From: Dehalococcoidia bacterium
Lineage (GTDB): Bacteria > Chloroflexota > Dehalococcoidia > GIF9 > AB-539-J10
NCBI GenBank assembly: GCA_003562555.1
Contig: PWUO01000270.1
Coordinates: 1-7,108 of the forward strand
Direction of reading: 5' to 3'
Length of the DNA: 7,108 bases
A program made the translations under genes and the position numbers. The notes under the pieces are model-generated. The model worked only from the letters and a program-made list of their open reading frames with translations, did not search any database and was not told where the DNA came from. Of the stretch, positions 6,503-7,108 are shown piece after piece (position 1 is the stretch's first letter; each line of letters opens with the position of its first letter).

Positions 6503-6553
6503 CTGTTGTGGGTGATTTCGGTGGCATAATGCTGCATTTTGTTCCTCATGCGA

Positions 6554-6582
6554 TTGACGGACTCGAAAGCCTGCAGTAGGAT
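6554..6582 (+). promoter_or_regulatory. Sigma-70-type promoter of the winged-helix regulator gene
   Basis: TTGACG (6554-6559) and TAGGAT (6577-6582) are separated by exactly 17 nt, matching the -35/-10 consensus at five of six and four of six positions. The predicted start of transcription, near 6589, leaves a leader of about 40 nt before the regulator. A TCGCC-N4-GGCGA inverted repeat at 6597-6610 lies just downstream, where an autorepressor could bind, though repeats this short are expected by chance. Confidence 0.58.
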
Positions 6583-6631
6583 GTGTACGGGAGTGCTCGC
6601 CGTGGGGCGAAGACTGCCTGTGTGACGAGTG

Positions 6632-6916
6632 ATGGAAGACATCGTCAATGTGGTTCGGGCACTATCGGCCGATACGCGTCTGCGCGTGCTCAAGATGCTT
6701 CGTGGCAGAGAGATGAGCTCTGCGGAGTTGCAGCAACAGTTGCACGTCCCTCGGCAGACGGTCTCCTACCACCTGAGTATCCTGGAGACGGGTGGGCTCG
6801 TCAGATCCAGGCGCGAAGGGCGCCGACTCGTGTACGCATCTGCCATGCCTGTGGCTGCGGATGCCGATGGTAAGTTCGAGCGCTTCCTCAGGCGGACGCT
6901 GGACGATCTGAACTAG
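6632..6916 (+). CDS. ArsR-type winged-helix transcriptional regulator (no cysteines)
   Basis: A 94-residue single-domain DNA-binding protein of the ArsR/SmtB fold. The N-terminal helix VVRALSADTRLRVLKMLRG (7-25 from the ATG) is the family signature. MSSAELQQQLHVPRQTVSYHLSIL (28-51) is the helix-turn-helix with the typical SYHL recognition-helix residues, and ETGGLVRSRREGRRLVYAS (52-70) is the beta-hairpin wing. There is no cysteine at all, so the classical metal-sensing sites (such as ELCVCD) are absent. It may sense something else or be constitutive. ATG 6632 is preceded immediately by an in-frame GTG at 6629 and neither has a strong SD, so the start could be either. It is transcribed away from the membrane protein-YbjQ pair, whose promoter region it shares, which makes those genes its most likely targets besides itself. 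Confidence 0.88.
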   Translation: MEDIVNVVRALSADTRLRVLKMLRGREMSSAELQQQLHVPRQTVSYHLSILETGGLVRSRREGRRLVYASAMPVAADADGKFERFLRRTLDDLN

Positions 6917-6972
6917 GCTGTCCGCGACCTCGTCCGGTCTCTCTATCCTGCATTTCTCCTCGGTAACGTTCC

Positions 6973-7002
6973 TTGACAATTGTGTTCCGGGAATTGTATA
7001 TT
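6973..7002 (+). promoter_or_regulatory. Sigma-70-type promoter of the lexA-like gene
   Basis: A perfect -35 TTGACA (6973-6978) is followed after 18 nt by TATATT (6997-7002), a near-consensus -10. It lies in the 114-nt gap after the regulator gene, about 30 nt before the next ATG, so the 5' untranslated region would be short, about 20 nt. The -10 lies within the predicted LexA operator, so repressor binding should block RNA polymerase. Confidence 0.72.
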
Positions 7003-7011
7003 CATACAGTA
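6992..7011 (+). promoter_or_regulatory. SOS box (LexA operator) resembling the E. coli type
   Basis: The core reads TTGT-N8-ACAG (6994-7009), with symmetric TGTAT and ATACA arms around ATTC. Against the E. coli consensus TACTGTATATATATACAGTA, 16 of 20 positions agree by direct alignment. It overlaps the -10 of the promoter of a gene whose product starts like LexA, as expected for autoregulation. No GAAC-N4-GTTC box of the Bacillus/actinobacterial type was seen in this gap. Confidence 0.65.
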
Positions 7012-7030
7012 CCAAGACGGAGGACCTCTC

Positions 7031-7108
7031 ATGACACGAGATAGCAGAGGCAGGACCCGTGACAGAGTGTTGCAGTTCGTGCGTTCGTTTATCGCAGAGA
7101 AAGGCTAC
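7031..7108 (+). CDS. lexA: Probable LexA repressor, N-terminal fragment (runs off the right edge)
   Basis: Twenty-six codons are present. After a basic, polar first ten residues, RDRVLQFVRSFIAEKGY corresponds to the first helix and turn of the LexA winged helix (family pattern R-x2-IL-x-FI-x3-I-x2-xGYPPS). LexA represses DNA-damage genes and is inactivated by RecA-stimulated self-cleavage, but the helix-turn-helix, cleavage site and Ser/Lys dyad lie beyond the window and cannot be checked. The ATG is well supported by GGAGG at 7019-7023, 7 nt upstream. The SOS-like palindrome in its promoter strengthens the assignment. Another short HTH protein remains possible because so little is visible. 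Confidence 0.72.
   Translation, partial: MTRDSRGRTRDRVLQFVRSFIAEKGY

Noticed and set aside
6597..6610. TCGCC-N4-GGCGA as an operator of the winged-helix regulator
   Set aside because: The position is suggestive, but five-base arms with a free spacer are expected about once per 100-200 bp, so it is not called as a separate feature.
6421..6693. Longer form of the small membrane protein, or a separate gene in this stretch
   Set aside because: The extra residues are polar with no domain, and the longest form runs through the regulator's promoter and coding sequence on the opposite strand.

Overview
The window is a piece of bacterial chromosome of moderately high GC. It carries PlsX, a SpoU/TrmH rRNA methyltransferase and the start of a probable LexA, and intergenic gaps are short. 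It looks like ordinary housekeeping sequence: I see no insertion sequence, phage gene, tRNA, rRNA or CRISPR array. The phylum cannot be fixed from the sequence alone. A CPY-type HemN/HemW-like radical SAM protein and a TreT-type trehalose synthase next to a GalT are compatible with an anaerobic, possibly deep-branching or thermophile-related lineage, but that is inference.

Left block (1-2230, minus strand). Transcription runs right to left: a HemN/HemW-like radical SAM protein, then, across a gap holding a possible 19-codon coupled ORF, a SpoU-family RNA 2'-O-methyltransferase. The start of a further gene follows, its Shine-Dalgarno (SD) overlapping the methyltransferase stop, and it runs off the left edge.

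Central block (2371-4632, plus strand). This is a two-gene sugar-nucleotide operon, galT (hexose-1-phosphate uridylyltransferase family) and a GT4 trehalose synthase of the TreT type, 27 nt apart, each with a strong SD. Together they could exchange sugar-1-phosphates, NDP-sugars and trehalose. It converges on plsX with only 3 nt between stop codons.

Right block (4636-7108). plsX (phospholipid synthesis) is on the minus strand. Upstream of it, also on the minus strand, is a translationally coupled pair: a 70-residue two-helix membrane protein with a TTG start and a YbjQ-family protein. Divergent from this pair is a small ArsR-type winged-helix regulator without cysteines, with a good sigma-70-type promoter. 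At the right edge is the first 26 codons of a probable lexA. Its promoter contains a near-E. coli-type SOS box overlapping the -10, the most striking regulatory signal in the window.

I did not find an obviously new multi-gene system. The items most worth a second look are the SOS box, the galT-treT pair, the unassigned radical SAM enzyme and the regulator/membrane protein/YbjQ locus.
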